In this document: one piece after another, positions 17,049-25,681 of the stretch
Position numbering within the stretch: the first letter of the stretch is position 1
Layout of the letters: each line of letters begins with the position of its first letter
Source: JBCFBK01 sp038562555
GTDB taxonomy: Bacteria > Bacteroidota > Bacteroidia > Bacteroidales > Prolixibacteraceae
DNA: 64,000 nucleotides
Direction of reading: 5' to 3'
NCBI GenBank assembly: GCA_038562555.1
Contig: JBCFBK010000027.1
Coordinates: 1-64,000, forward strand
Notes under the pieces: generated by a model
The model's database searches: none
What the model saw: only the letters and a program-made list of their open reading frames with translations
Told to the model about the DNA's origin: nothing
Program-made: the position numbers and the translations under genes

Positions 17049-18536
17049 TCATACGCCGGCTAGTTTAAAAGACTCCTTTTGACTGGTTATCGAAATTAGA
17101 AAGTATGTAATGAGGCTATTTACAATGATGATCTCAAAACCAAATGAATATCCGATCCAGTCAAATGAATTGCGGTCAAAAATGTAAGTAAGAAACGGCG
17201 CAAAAAAGCAAATAAACGGAACGGCCTTGTCTTTAATTGATCTTTTGCATAGCACTCCGAATGCAAATAGTCCCAGCAAGGGACCATAAGTATAACCGGC
17301 AGCTTTAAAGATGGCCAATACAACCGAATCATTGTTAATGAGCCTGAAAAAGAGGATAACCGCAAGCATGATTAATGATAATGCGACGTGTACACCTTGC
17401 CGTTTGTAAATCAGCTCCTTGGAATTTTGATCTTTCTTTTTACCAAATCCTAAAAAATCGATACAAAAAGATGTTGTCAAAGAAGTGAGCGCCGAATCGG
17501 TCGCAGCGAAAGTCGCAGCAGTTATGCCAAGCATAAAAAACATCGATGGCACAGTGCTCAAATGATTCAAAGCTATCTCAGGGAAAAGATGATCGGGCGT
17601 TTGCAGCGAATTTACATCAATGCCGTTTTCTGCAGCAAATTTGTACAACAAAACGCCAACGCTTAGAAAGAAAATATTCATGAATGTAAATACCCCGATA
17701 AAAGAGAACATATTTTTCTGAGCATCTTTTAAATTTCGGCAGCTTAAATTTTTTTGCATAATATCCTGATCAAGGCCATTCATCGCAATGGTGATAAATA
17801 TCCCTCCCAGAAAATTTTTCAAAAAATGATTTCTGTTGCTCGCCAAATCATCCCAAAAGAATACCTGGGAAAGAGGACTTTGCTCCAGCTCTTCAATGAG
17901 TGTAAATACATTCATTCCCAAACTTCTGGAAATGAACAAGATTGACAATAAAACGGAAGTAATCAGAAATACTGTTTGCAGAGTATCGGTGATAATGATT
18001 GTCTTTAAGCCTCCTTTAAATGTATATAGCCAAATAAGCCCAAGACATATAAAAATCGTCAGCCAGAACGGTACATGCATCGGCTTAAAAATGAACTGAT
18101 ATAATACAATTCCTACAATGTAGAGCCTTAACGAAGAACCTATCGTGCGTGACACCAAAAAGATCATCGCTCCTGATTTATAGCTCCAGAAACCGAAACG
18201 CTTTTCCAAATAAGTGTAAATTGAAATGAGCCTGATCCTGTAATAAATGGGTAACAATACAAGCGCTATGATCAAGTATCCCACAGCATTGCCAAGTACA
18301 AACTGAAAATAACCGAATCCAGTGCTGCCCACAGCGCCAGGGACAGAAATAAAGGTCACTCCCGATAAATTAGTGCCTATCATTCCAATCGCAACCAGAT
18401 ACCACTTCGAATTCCGGTTGGCAATAAAAAAATTTGAATTATCAGACGAATTTCTTGACGTAAACCAGGATATAACTAAAAGGACCAGAAAATAGCTGAT
18501 CAAAAAAGACAAAAGTATAGTAGGTGACATAGTCAA
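17049..18536 (-). CDS. Sodium:solute symporter (SSS family), candidate N-acetylmuramic acid importer
   Basis: 495 residues, about 13 predicted membrane spans, typical SSS length. The N-terminal region FFIANRNSKWYLVAIGMIGT and the following SGVTFISVPGAVG match the family's sodium-site segments; the protein sits in the inner membrane. It lies 31 bases downstream of murQ on the same strand. A murQ/SSS pairing recalls the MurT-MurK-MurQ set of Tannerella forsythia, in which an SSS protein imports N-acetylmuramic acid; that substrate is inference. Other sugars or sialic acid are possible. Confidence 0.88.
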   Translation of the reverse strand: MTMSPTILLSFLISYFLVLLVISWFTSRNSSDNSNFFIANRNSKWYLVAIGMIGTNLSGVTFISVPGAVGSTGFGYFQFVLGNAVGYLIIALVLLPIYYRIRLISIYTYLEKRFGFWSYKSGAMIFLVSRTIGSSLRLYIVGIVLYQFIFKPMHVPFWLTIFICLGLIWLYTFKGGLKTIIITDTLQTVFLITSVLLSILFISRSLGMNVFTLIEELEQSPLSQVFFWDDLASNRNHFLKNFLGGIFITIAMNGLDQDIMQKNLSCRNLKDAQKNMFSFIGVFTFMNIFFLSVGVLLYKFAAENGIDVNSLQTPDHLFPEIALNHLSTVPSMFFMLGITAATFAATDSALTSLTTSFCIDFLGFGKKKDQNSKELIYKRQGVHVALSLIMLAVILFFRLINNDSVVLAIFKAAGYTYGPLLGLFAFGVLCKRSIKDKAVPFICFFAPFLTYIFDRNSFDWIGYSFGFEIIIVNSLITYFLISITSQKESFKLAGV

Positions 18537-18567
18537 TGTGGATCTTTTATATAAGTAATAACTGACA

Positions 18568-19410
18568 TCAGGGTTTTACATGCTCGATTGCTTTTCTGAC
18601 GCTTCCCTGCTGAATTAAAAGTTCCATGGCCGTTTGTTCATCCAGATCAGTTTCATCCATGATCATTCTGACCCCCCGGTTAAGCAGCTTCTTATTCATA
18701 AGCTGCATGTCCACCATTTTATTTCCTTTGACACGCCCCAGTTGGATCATAACAGAAGTCGTCAGCATATTCAAAACCATTTTTTGGGCCGTCCCCGATT
18801 TCATTCGTGTAGATCCCGAAATGAACTCGGGGCCAACAACCACCTCAATGGGATAGTCTGCTTCTGCCGCGAGTTGGGTTCCTGTATTACATACAATGCA
18901 GGCGGTGGTAATCCCTTGTCGGTTTGCCTCAGTAATTGCTCCCAACACATAGGGTGCATAGCCGGAGGCCGTAATTCCAACTACAATGTCGTGCTGCCTT
19001 ACGTTATGTTGTTCCAAATCATTCCATCCCTGTTCCGGTTTATCCTCTGCAAATTCCACCGCGTTCCGGAATGCGGTATCCCCCCCTGCAATAATCCCAA
19101 TCACCCTGTCGGAAGGAACCCCAAATGTTGGCGGGCATTCCGAAGCATCCAAAACCCCAAGCCTTCCACTCGTTCCAGCTCCTAAATAAAATAACCTCCC
19201 GCCTTTCCTCATGTTTTCAACAGTCACCATTACCAGTTTTTCGAGCTGCGGAATGCATTTCTCCACAGCGAATGCAACGGTTTGATCTTCGTTATTGATG
19301 TTTTTAAGGATTTCTCCTGCCGACATTTTGTCCAAATCCCGGTAGTTTGATTCTTTTTCGGTTATCCTTACTTCAACTCTTATTGTATGCTCTTTATATT
19401 TTTCGTTCAT
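18568..19410 (-). CDS. murQ: N-acetylmuramic acid 6-phosphate etherase
   Basis: 280 residues, a SIS-domain protein. LGAGTSGRLGVLDASECPPT carries the phosphosugar site and the catalytic Glu; AVEFAED holds the second acidic residue, and SGSTRMKSGTAQKMVLNML is the MurQ signature. It cleaves the lactyl ether of MurNAc-6-phosphate to GlcNAc-6-phosphate and D-lactate in the cytosol. It lies between the glycosidases and the symporter of the locus. No MurNAc kinase gene is present in the window, so its substrate must come from a kinase elsewhere or a phosphorylating route. Confidence 0.94.
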   Translation of the reverse strand: MNEKYKEHTIRVEVRITEKESNYRDLDKMSAGEILKNINNEDQTVAFAVEKCIPQLEKLVMVTVENMRKGGRLFYLGAGTSGRLGVLDASECPPTFGVPSDRVIGIIAGGDTAFRNAVEFAEDKPEQGWNDLEQHNVRQHDIVVGITASGYAPYVLGAITEANRQGITTACIVCNTGTQLAAEADYPIEVVVGPEFISGSTRMKSGTAQKMVLNMLTTSVMIQLGRVKGNKMVDMQLMNKKLLNRGVRMIMDETDLDEQTAMELLIQQGSVRKAIEHVKP

Positions 19411-19460
19411 TTTACGTGTTTTTGAATGGGGTTAAAATCCGATTCGTTGCGGCAACACAG

Positions 19461-19500
19461 ATTAATTTCCAGGATTTGATTCCAAATCCTGGAAATTAAT
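19461..19500 (-). terminator. Perfect 17-bp inverted repeat between glycosidase and murQ
   Basis: ATTAATTTCCAGGATTT (19461-19477) is exactly complementary to 19484-19500, with a six-base loop. No T-tract follows on the minus strand, so it may be a stabilising or attenuating hairpin instead of a simple terminator. It separates murQ and the symporter from the genes upstream. Confidence 0.7.
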
Positions 19501-19520
19501 CTGATGCAGGCTGATGTTTG

Positions 19521-21809
19521 TTAAAAAGAAGGAATGATCTCTATCAGACACAATCCCCTTGGCTGGAGCGAAAATTTTACATTTACCGATCCGTCAGCGT
19601 AAGACGTTAAAAGTTGCCTTCCTCTATTACTGATGATATAAACGTCTCCTTTGTGAGGAAGGCCATAGTCTGCCGAATTAACTGCAAAATCAATGGGGAT
19701 AGAATTATCGCCTATGCTTGCCAGCGCGATGCCAATATGCTTGTCTTTTGCTTTCCAGGTTCCTGAATACAATAAAGGAACATTTTTCCGGAAAGTAGTG
19801 ACACTCTTACCTTCTCTTCCTGCATAGATCGACAATTTTGAGATTTTTATCTCCTGTTCCGGAGATTCAATTTTGGGGCTTCTGCAGAACTCTCCGTACA
19901 AAAGATATTTTAAGGTCCGATATCTTATTTTGGCTATTCCCATTAAATAGTTGATCTCTTCCTCCCTTTCCGATGCCAGGAAACTATGATAATTCGCGAT
20001 TGTAGGTTGCATTCCCCAGACAAACGATCTTGCCTGCTCCATTAAGAATTGTTTATTAAAGTCTTTGCTCAATGGTTGTTCTGTTTCAACCGGAGCAAAT
20101 TTTTTCGGCCAAAGTTCATCATATGGCGGAGAAACCAGCGAAGAATAACTCCCATAGGTAACCGCATATTCATGGTAGACAGCCTGGAAAAAGGGAATGG
20201 TTTCAGACCTTCCGACACCTGCATATCTTTCTACGCTAACTGGTAAAGTCAGAAATGCATCCAGGTAAGGGATCCAATTTTCCCCGGATCCTTCTCCAGC
20301 AAGAATGGGTTGTGTTTTGCCTGATAACTTTGATCTGATTTGTCCGGTGAGTTTTCCAAAGTTTTCAACCCAGTAATTTCCGCCACCGTTCGAATGCCCG
20401 TGTTCCCGGTCATAACACATCATGTTTAAACAGGCCTGATCCATATAGACGCCATTGGTTTGATACGTATTAACAGCACTGTCGCACAAAGAAGAATATT
20501 TATTTCTCCAGAACTCTGTTGCCACACACATTGGGGTCAATGAGTTCCCGGTAAAAATATTAAATACATGCGCCCTCGTATTTCCTTTTATATCCTTAAC
20601 GGAATAGGGTTTGGCATTTTCATTTTTCCAGCTTTCAGTTGAATCACCCCATTGAAATGAATTCATGTAAACGATTGATCTCACCCCTTCTTTTTGAGCA
20701 GAAGAAACAGCTTGTATAAAAGGCTCCCTACCTTCTCTGGGAGGAAAATATTCGGGAAAATGTTCATCGTATGAGCAATTATGCCACCAATGCCAAAAAA
20801 CGCTTACCGGTAGCCCCAACTTATTCTTCAATTCAACTGCAGGCTTCAGCACGTTATCTGATTTGCCCCTGTTCCAGACCCATAAAGCCGTACTGTCTAA
20901 CCAGGCTGGTCCCATCCCGTTTTTAAATCTGCTGTCACGACACCATTTCTGTTTGGTTCCCCAGTCCCTGTATTGTTCAGCGGCCGTGATCCAGTCTCCT
21001 TGAAAAGAACCAATAACTGCATCATAAGAAGGATTATATGAATCGGTAACAGAATTAAAATCAGGGTAATTAACCATCCTGAATTCAAGTGCGTTCAGCG
21101 TATCAAGGATGATGGAAAAGTCCTTTACGTACGATAAGGTATCGTTGCATGAAGCATACAAGCCATGAACTCCGGGATTATATAATGCGATTACCTGCAT
21201 GGACAGGCTACCCGGATAAGACCAACGCATTTGTTTTGTTTTTGCTTTACTCTCAGCCAGAACACCTCTGGGGTCTTTTATCAGATTTCCCATCCAGGTT
21301 GAGATTGCCAGTTCTTCGTGTCCCATATCCTTAATCCCGATTATCCTCGGGAAGATCAGATTTTCTATTAGCCCTCCCTGTATCCCTTCAACATGGATAT
21401 TCCAGTAAGACAAAGCCTTATCTTCATCCAGGGATACTTTTGCCTGAATCACAAAATCTTTCATTCCTTCAAATTTCTCCCATTTCAGAATAATCGTTCG
21501 TGGATCCGGTTTCAAAAAACTAAATTTCAAAGGATTAACTTTACTGTTTGGCGCGGGATCGGTTGATGACGTTTGAAAATTAACTTCCCAGGGAAGCCCG
21601 TCAACCAAATTACGCGTAATAAAATCATAGGAATCATTCATATCTGAAAAGGATACGAATTTACCCGTTCCCTTTTCAAATCCCAGTTTTATTTTTCCGT
21701 TCTCTATAAAAACAATCTCTCCTGAAGTTAAATTACTGTCGCACTGATTAAAAAGAGCAATAAAACAAATAGCAATCAGAATTAAGAAATATTGTTTAAT
21801 CTTTTCCAT
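19521..21809 (-). CDS. DUF6259-type glycoside hydrolase, probable lipoprotein
   Basis: 762 residues. A hydrophobic leader ends at FNQC near residue 23, compatible with a lipobox and surface or periplasmic anchoring. The N-terminal half is beta-rich. From about residue 290 a barrel-like region reads WVWNRGKSDN, VSVFWHWWHNCSYDEHFPEY, SIVYMNSFQWGD and TNGVYMDQACLNMMCYD, with Asp/Glu candidates for catalysis (YMDQ, GEGSGENW). This resembles DUF6259 proteins related to retaining glycosidases acting on galactose or GalNAc linkages. The exact substrate is unknown. It lies between the GH42-like gene and murQ in a sigma/FecR/SusCD locus. Confidence 0.72.
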   Translation of the reverse strand: MEKIKQYFLILIAICFIALFNQCDSNLTSGEIVFIENGKIKLGFEKGTGKFVSFSDMNDSYDFITRNLVDGLPWEVNFQTSSTDPAPNSKVNPLKFSFLKPDPRTIILKWEKFEGMKDFVIQAKVSLDEDKALSYWNIHVEGIQGGLIENLIFPRIIGIKDMGHEELAISTWMGNLIKDPRGVLAESKAKTKQMRWSYPGSLSMQVIALYNPGVHGLYASCNDTLSYVKDFSIILDTLNALEFRMVNYPDFNSVTDSYNPSYDAVIGSFQGDWITAAEQYRDWGTKQKWCRDSRFKNGMGPAWLDSTALWVWNRGKSDNVLKPAVELKNKLGLPVSVFWHWWHNCSYDEHFPEYFPPREGREPFIQAVSSAQKEGVRSIVYMNSFQWGDSTESWKNENAKPYSVKDIKGNTRAHVFNIFTGNSLTPMCVATEFWRNKYSSLCDSAVNTYQTNGVYMDQACLNMMCYDREHGHSNGGGNYWVENFGKLTGQIRSKLSGKTQPILAGEGSGENWIPYLDAFLTLPVSVERYAGVGRSETIPFFQAVYHEYAVTYGSYSSLVSPPYDELWPKKFAPVETEQPLSKDFNKQFLMEQARSFVWGMQPTIANYHSFLASEREEEINYLMGIAKIRYRTLKYLLYGEFCRSPKIESPEQEIKISKLSIYAGREGKSVTTFRKNVPLLYSGTWKAKDKHIGIALASIGDNSIPIDFAVNSADYGLPHKGDVYIISNRGRQLLTSYADGSVNVKFSLQPRGLCLIEIIPSF

Positions 21810-21841
21810 TTTTTAGTTTTAATAAATTTATATACCGCTTT

Positions 21842-23797
21842 TTACCTGGGATTTAATCTTAAAATAATGGTTGATTTTGGCTCCATATTCAGGTCAAATA
21901 CATTGGTGGAATCAGATATGATCCTGCCTTCCAGCGGATCTGTAACCTGGGCAACAAACGGTAAACTTACGGCCTTTTTCCCACCAAAGATTGAATGAAT
22001 ACAGAGCCAGTTCCTCCCAATATAAAATACATCACCGGAACGACTGTAAACATGTACGCCTGCATTCTCAAAGACCTCACGCAATTGAGAATCAGTCAGA
22101 AGAAATAGATCTTCCACGTAATGATCCTGACCTCCTTTAAAAATATGCGTTCCGCTGCCATCTGTCCACATCACGGTAATGCCCTGCTGCTGCCATTTTT
22201 TAATCCTGCTTATCTCTTCTCCGTTCAAAGCAAGAAATCCCATCAGCCAAATTACCTTATATTGATCAGCCGGAATAATTGCATAATCCGTACGGAGAAA
22301 AAGTTCGTAAGGTGCACCCGTTTTCGCCAGGGAATAACGGTTCGACAAGATTTGTTCCGTGAGTTCTCCGTAACTTGCGTCCCAAAAGCAGAGTTGCTCA
22401 TCATAAATGACACACACCTGTGATTTCATATTCTCTCCAATTTCCTGAGGAAATGAAGAATAGAGTTCTTTTGTTTTTGAAATGACATTCTGCAATTTGG
22501 GATGGCTAAACCAACCGCCCCACATGTCGAACCACCAGCCTCCGTATCCTTGCGTCAGCATGCGTCCTGCGTTTTTCCACAAGAAAGACACTGACGTTTC
22601 CATATCTTGAGGGCCAAGCCAGACACCGCTCTCATATTGTCCCGCAGGCGCAATTGCAGGCGCTTTCTCTTTCAATAATGTTGTTATGCTTGTACGGGTA
22701 TCATTTTCAGCGAGCCACAGTTTACCCCGTATTTGAAAGGATTTAATGGGCGTATAAGGGGGCCAGTCTTCACCAATTACACGATTGTATGTATTGGGAC
22801 TGGAAAGGTAATCAAGATCTTTACATCCAAGGAGTCTGGCTAATGCGCCATGTCCCGCGCGGGGATCCGTCACGTAATAATGATAACCATAGAAGACCCC
22901 TGTCAGTAGATTTCGCATGCTTGCATCTTTTACAATTTTACAGAAGTACGCAATATCGTCGGCCATTACTTCAGAATGAAATTGATAGGTATCGATCGTG
23001 TTTTGTTCCTGCTCCGGATCTCTCCATCTGTTTGTCCTTTCTTCATTTATATTCCCGGGTAATGCGCTATTGAAAGAGACAAGACTGTTTCTCCATGCCT
23101 TCTGAAGTGACTGAGCATTTCCGTTGTACTTTTTAGTCAGCCATTTACGGAATGCGTCAACACGGGCTGGATTCCGGTCATCACGCTGCAGAGCATGATA
23201 AAACCACTCTTCTGTTCCACCCGCTGCAACATGTATTCCGATCAGGTATTTTGAAAAGGACGAATCTAATAACCATTCCAGGCAATCTTCAAGTACCTTT
23301 CCTGTTTCATTTCTCCATTTTTCAGAAGAAAAACACTGACGGAAAGTCGTTCCGTCAGCTAATTGACCGGATGCATCAGGATTTAATTTTTCCCACCAGA
23401 TTGGCGGATCAAGATGAAGCCTGATAATAATTTTAGCCTGAGGATCTGATTGAACGATCTTTTCAAAATCTTCGGTAATACCTGAAAAATCGTATCGGTT
23501 TTCCCCAATCCATACAGGGGTTCTGAAAGGGCCAATCCCCGACCCGGCATTGATTCCCCTGTCGCCCAGATAAGCGGGAAAACAATAAAGATGAATACCA
23601 CTTGCTGCGACCTCTTTGTAGTACTCCTTTTCACCTAAGTAAGACATGTAAGCAAATGGAGGGTAAGGTTGATCATTGATATACAATGCCGGAACACCTG
23701 CTGACATTCTTATTTCCGCCTTATTCTGCGCAACTGACAGATTAAAACTAATTGTTAAAATAGCTAGTATTCCACTTAATTTATATAGCTCGTTCAT
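21842..23797 (-). CDS. GH42-like (clan A) beta-galactosidase family protein, secreted
   Basis: 651 residues with a signal peptide ending near AVAQ (residue 23). The fold reads as a clan-A barrel: IIIRLHLDPPIWWEKLNP, then GIHVAAGGTEEWFYHAL (acid/base Glu candidate), and GKLWLAENDTRTS (nucleophile Glu candidate). GWWFDMWGGWF follows, then a Rossmann-like domain as in GH42 trimerisation domains (VCVIYDEQLCFWDASYG). It probably releases galactosyl residues from the glycan imported by the SusCD pair just upstream, in the periplasm. The specificity is inferred. Confidence 0.72.
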   Translation of the reverse strand: MNELYKLSGILAILTISFNLSVAQNKAEIRMSAGVPALYINDQPYPPFAYMSYLGEKEYYKEVAASGIHLYCFPAYLGDRGINAGSGIGPFRTPVWIGENRYDFSGITEDFEKIVQSDPQAKIIIRLHLDPPIWWEKLNPDASGQLADGTTFRQCFSSEKWRNETGKVLEDCLEWLLDSSFSKYLIGIHVAAGGTEEWFYHALQRDDRNPARVDAFRKWLTKKYNGNAQSLQKAWRNSLVSFNSALPGNINEERTNRWRDPEQEQNTIDTYQFHSEVMADDIAYFCKIVKDASMRNLLTGVFYGYHYYVTDPRAGHGALARLLGCKDLDYLSSPNTYNRVIGEDWPPYTPIKSFQIRGKLWLAENDTRTSITTLLKEKAPAIAPAGQYESGVWLGPQDMETSVSFLWKNAGRMLTQGYGGWWFDMWGGWFSHPKLQNVISKTKELYSSFPQEIGENMKSQVCVIYDEQLCFWDASYGELTEQILSNRYSLAKTGAPYELFLRTDYAIIPADQYKVIWLMGFLALNGEEISRIKKWQQQGITVMWTDGSGTHIFKGGQDHYVEDLFLLTDSQLREVFENAGVHVYSRSGDVFYIGRNWLCIHSIFGGKKAVSLPFVAQVTDPLEGRIISDSTNVFDLNMEPKSTIILRLNPR

Positions 23798-23815
23798 TCG
23801 AAAAAAATTAGAAGT

Positions 23816-23880
23816 TGGCGGAATTATGGCTGAGAAACGTCACAACCCGATTTCAGTTTAAACTGAAATCAATTCCGCCA
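23816..23880 (-). promoter_or_regulatory. Nested inverted repeats between susD and the GH42-like gene
   Basis: An outer 10-bp repeat (TGGCGGAATT at 23816-23825 with AATTCCGCCA at 23871-23880) encloses a perfect 22-base palindrome (23849-23870, half-site GATTTCAGTTT). It would form a strong RNA structure in the operon, a likely attenuation or processing point lowering expression of the enzymes relative to SusCD. Confidence 0.6.
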
Positions 23881-23909
23881 GCAGATTTAATTTCAATTAA
23901 TCCGAAATG

Positions 23910-25664
23910 CTAGTAATTCGCATTCTGCTCAATGACTACGTCTGTATTTGCTTCTATAAAGGAATAAGGAATAGGCCATAAGCCATGATAATCCTGAATC
24001 TCATCTTTATTCAATGCATTGTACTTACGTACCCTTTCCACCAATTTCCCGGTCCGGTGTAAAGTGATCCGTCGTGGTTCCTCATAAACCAGTTCTCTGG
24101 CTCTTTCATCCAGGATATAATCAAGCGTCACATCACCTGATGATACCGGCGTGGCTTTTGCCCTCTCCCTAACAGCATTAATATCCTTCGCTGCATTAAC
24201 CAGGTCACCTTTATCGAAATATGCTTCGGCTCTTAACAAGTAAGTTTCGGCCAAACGCAACATATAATTATCTCGATAAGTTGAACCTGCAGTACTACTT
24301 AAAATCTCATTTTCTTTGTCCTTGTACAATTCATCCGGGTGCTGGCCCGGAGTTGTTATTTTACTTGGATAAGGATACCATCTCCAATTTTGACTTGTCC
24401 AGGTAGGGCTGGGATATTCTACTGAACTTTTTCCGTAGTATGCAGAGTTCGGGTTACTATAGACAAAATCGCGGACAATGTTGTGTGGGGCATTACGAAT
24501 ATCATTATCCCAGTCGCTTTCCCAAAGGTCATATAAGAACCAGTCTGTATTTCTCATCAGAGAAACACCCGCGCCTCCCGAATTATAATTTGACTGTGGA
24601 GAACCTACAGCTCCCTCGACTCCATTCGGATCTTTGAAAGTCATCCAGGCAACCGGACCTGCAATGCGCTCCAAAACATTTGCAGATTCGCCCCGGGTAG
24701 TATTGACGACCGACCAGTTCCCTGTTGAAGTAAGGTTACCACCTGTGACATCCACTTCGTATTGTATGACCCATAAAGCTTCCCTGTTTCCGCTACTTCG
24801 GTTTTGATTGCCCACACGGAAAAGATCCCAGTAAACATCTCCGGGCCGTGTTAAATTCAAATACTTATCAGAGGGGTTTTGACCCACCATACTTCCGAAA
24901 CGTTCGGTCATTAATGACGTATTGGGATCGTCAATGACTGCTGTTGCTGCTGCGATCGCTTTATCATATTCTCCTAAAGCTATGTAGGTTTCTGCCAGAA
25001 AGTGCAGGGCAACAAGGTTGGAAATTCTCCCATCCGCAACTTCATCGATACCCGGGAGAACATTTGCCGCCTCCGAAATATCTTCAACAATTTGGTTCAG
25101 TACTTCTTCCTTTGTTGCCCTGGTATAATCGGTTTTTGGACTTGTTACCTCTTCCAGATTCAGTGGAACTCCTCCATAAAGATAAACCAGGTACCGATAT
25201 CCCAAAGCCCTCATAAATTTGGCTTCGGCAACTACTTCCTTTTGTTCTTCTTCTGTTAACCCTGAATCATCCACACGGGAAATAATGGTATTGGCATTCG
25301 CTATCAGTTTATACCACGAATCCCAATGGGCCTTAACCGTGCTGTTTGTTGGTACCAGGTAAACGGAATGGCCACCAAACCGGGCGGTTGAATTGAGCTG
25401 AGACCTGCCATCCTGGGCAATATCCGTACTGGTCAGATAAGGAAATGAACCTGAGGAACTCGAAGTTTGATAAGCACAGTAACGAACTCTGCTGTATAAT
25501 TCTGTAATGGCGCTTTCATAGTCCCGAGCGGTTACATAAGAGTTTTCAGGACTAAAAAAATCAAGGGGTACTTCTTTCAGAAACTCCTTTTCATTGCAGG
25601 AAAAATTAAAAATGAAAAGGAAACTCAGCAATCCGTATTTTAGTATTTTAATTAAATTTCTCAT
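23910..25664 (-). CDS. RagB/SusD family outer-membrane glycan-binding lipoprotein
   Basis: 584 residues. A lipoprotein leader (FLFIFNFSCNEKEF) is followed by the SusD TPR scaffold: FMRALGYRYLVYLYGGVPL is the hallmark block, and DNYMLRLAETYLLRAEAYF near the C-terminus is the other. It binds the target glycan at the cell surface and forms the lid over the SusC barrel encoded 17 bases upstream. Similarity to the second SusD in the window (47333-48955) is moderate only, so the ligands should differ. Confidence 0.92.
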   Translation of the reverse strand: MRNLIKILKYGLLSFLFIFNFSCNEKEFLKEVPLDFFSPENSYVTARDYESAITELYSRVRYCAYQTSSSSGSFPYLTSTDIAQDGRSQLNSTARFGGHSVYLVPTNSTVKAHWDSWYKLIANANTIISRVDDSGLTEEEQKEVVAEAKFMRALGYRYLVYLYGGVPLNLEEVTSPKTDYTRATKEEVLNQIVEDISEAANVLPGIDEVADGRISNLVALHFLAETYIALGEYDKAIAAATAVIDDPNTSLMTERFGSMVGQNPSDKYLNLTRPGDVYWDLFRVGNQNRSSGNREALWVIQYEVDVTGGNLTSTGNWSVVNTTRGESANVLERIAGPVAWMTFKDPNGVEGAVGSPQSNYNSGGAGVSLMRNTDWFLYDLWESDWDNDIRNAPHNIVRDFVYSNPNSAYYGKSSVEYPSPTWTSQNWRWYPYPSKITTPGQHPDELYKDKENEILSSTAGSTYRDNYMLRLAETYLLRAEAYFDKGDLVNAAKDINAVRERAKATPVSSGDVTLDYILDERARELVYEEPRRITLHRTGKLVERVRKYNALNKDEIQDYHGLWPIPYSFIEANTDVVIEQNANY

Positions 25665-25681
25665 TTTTAAGGCTTTTTGAT

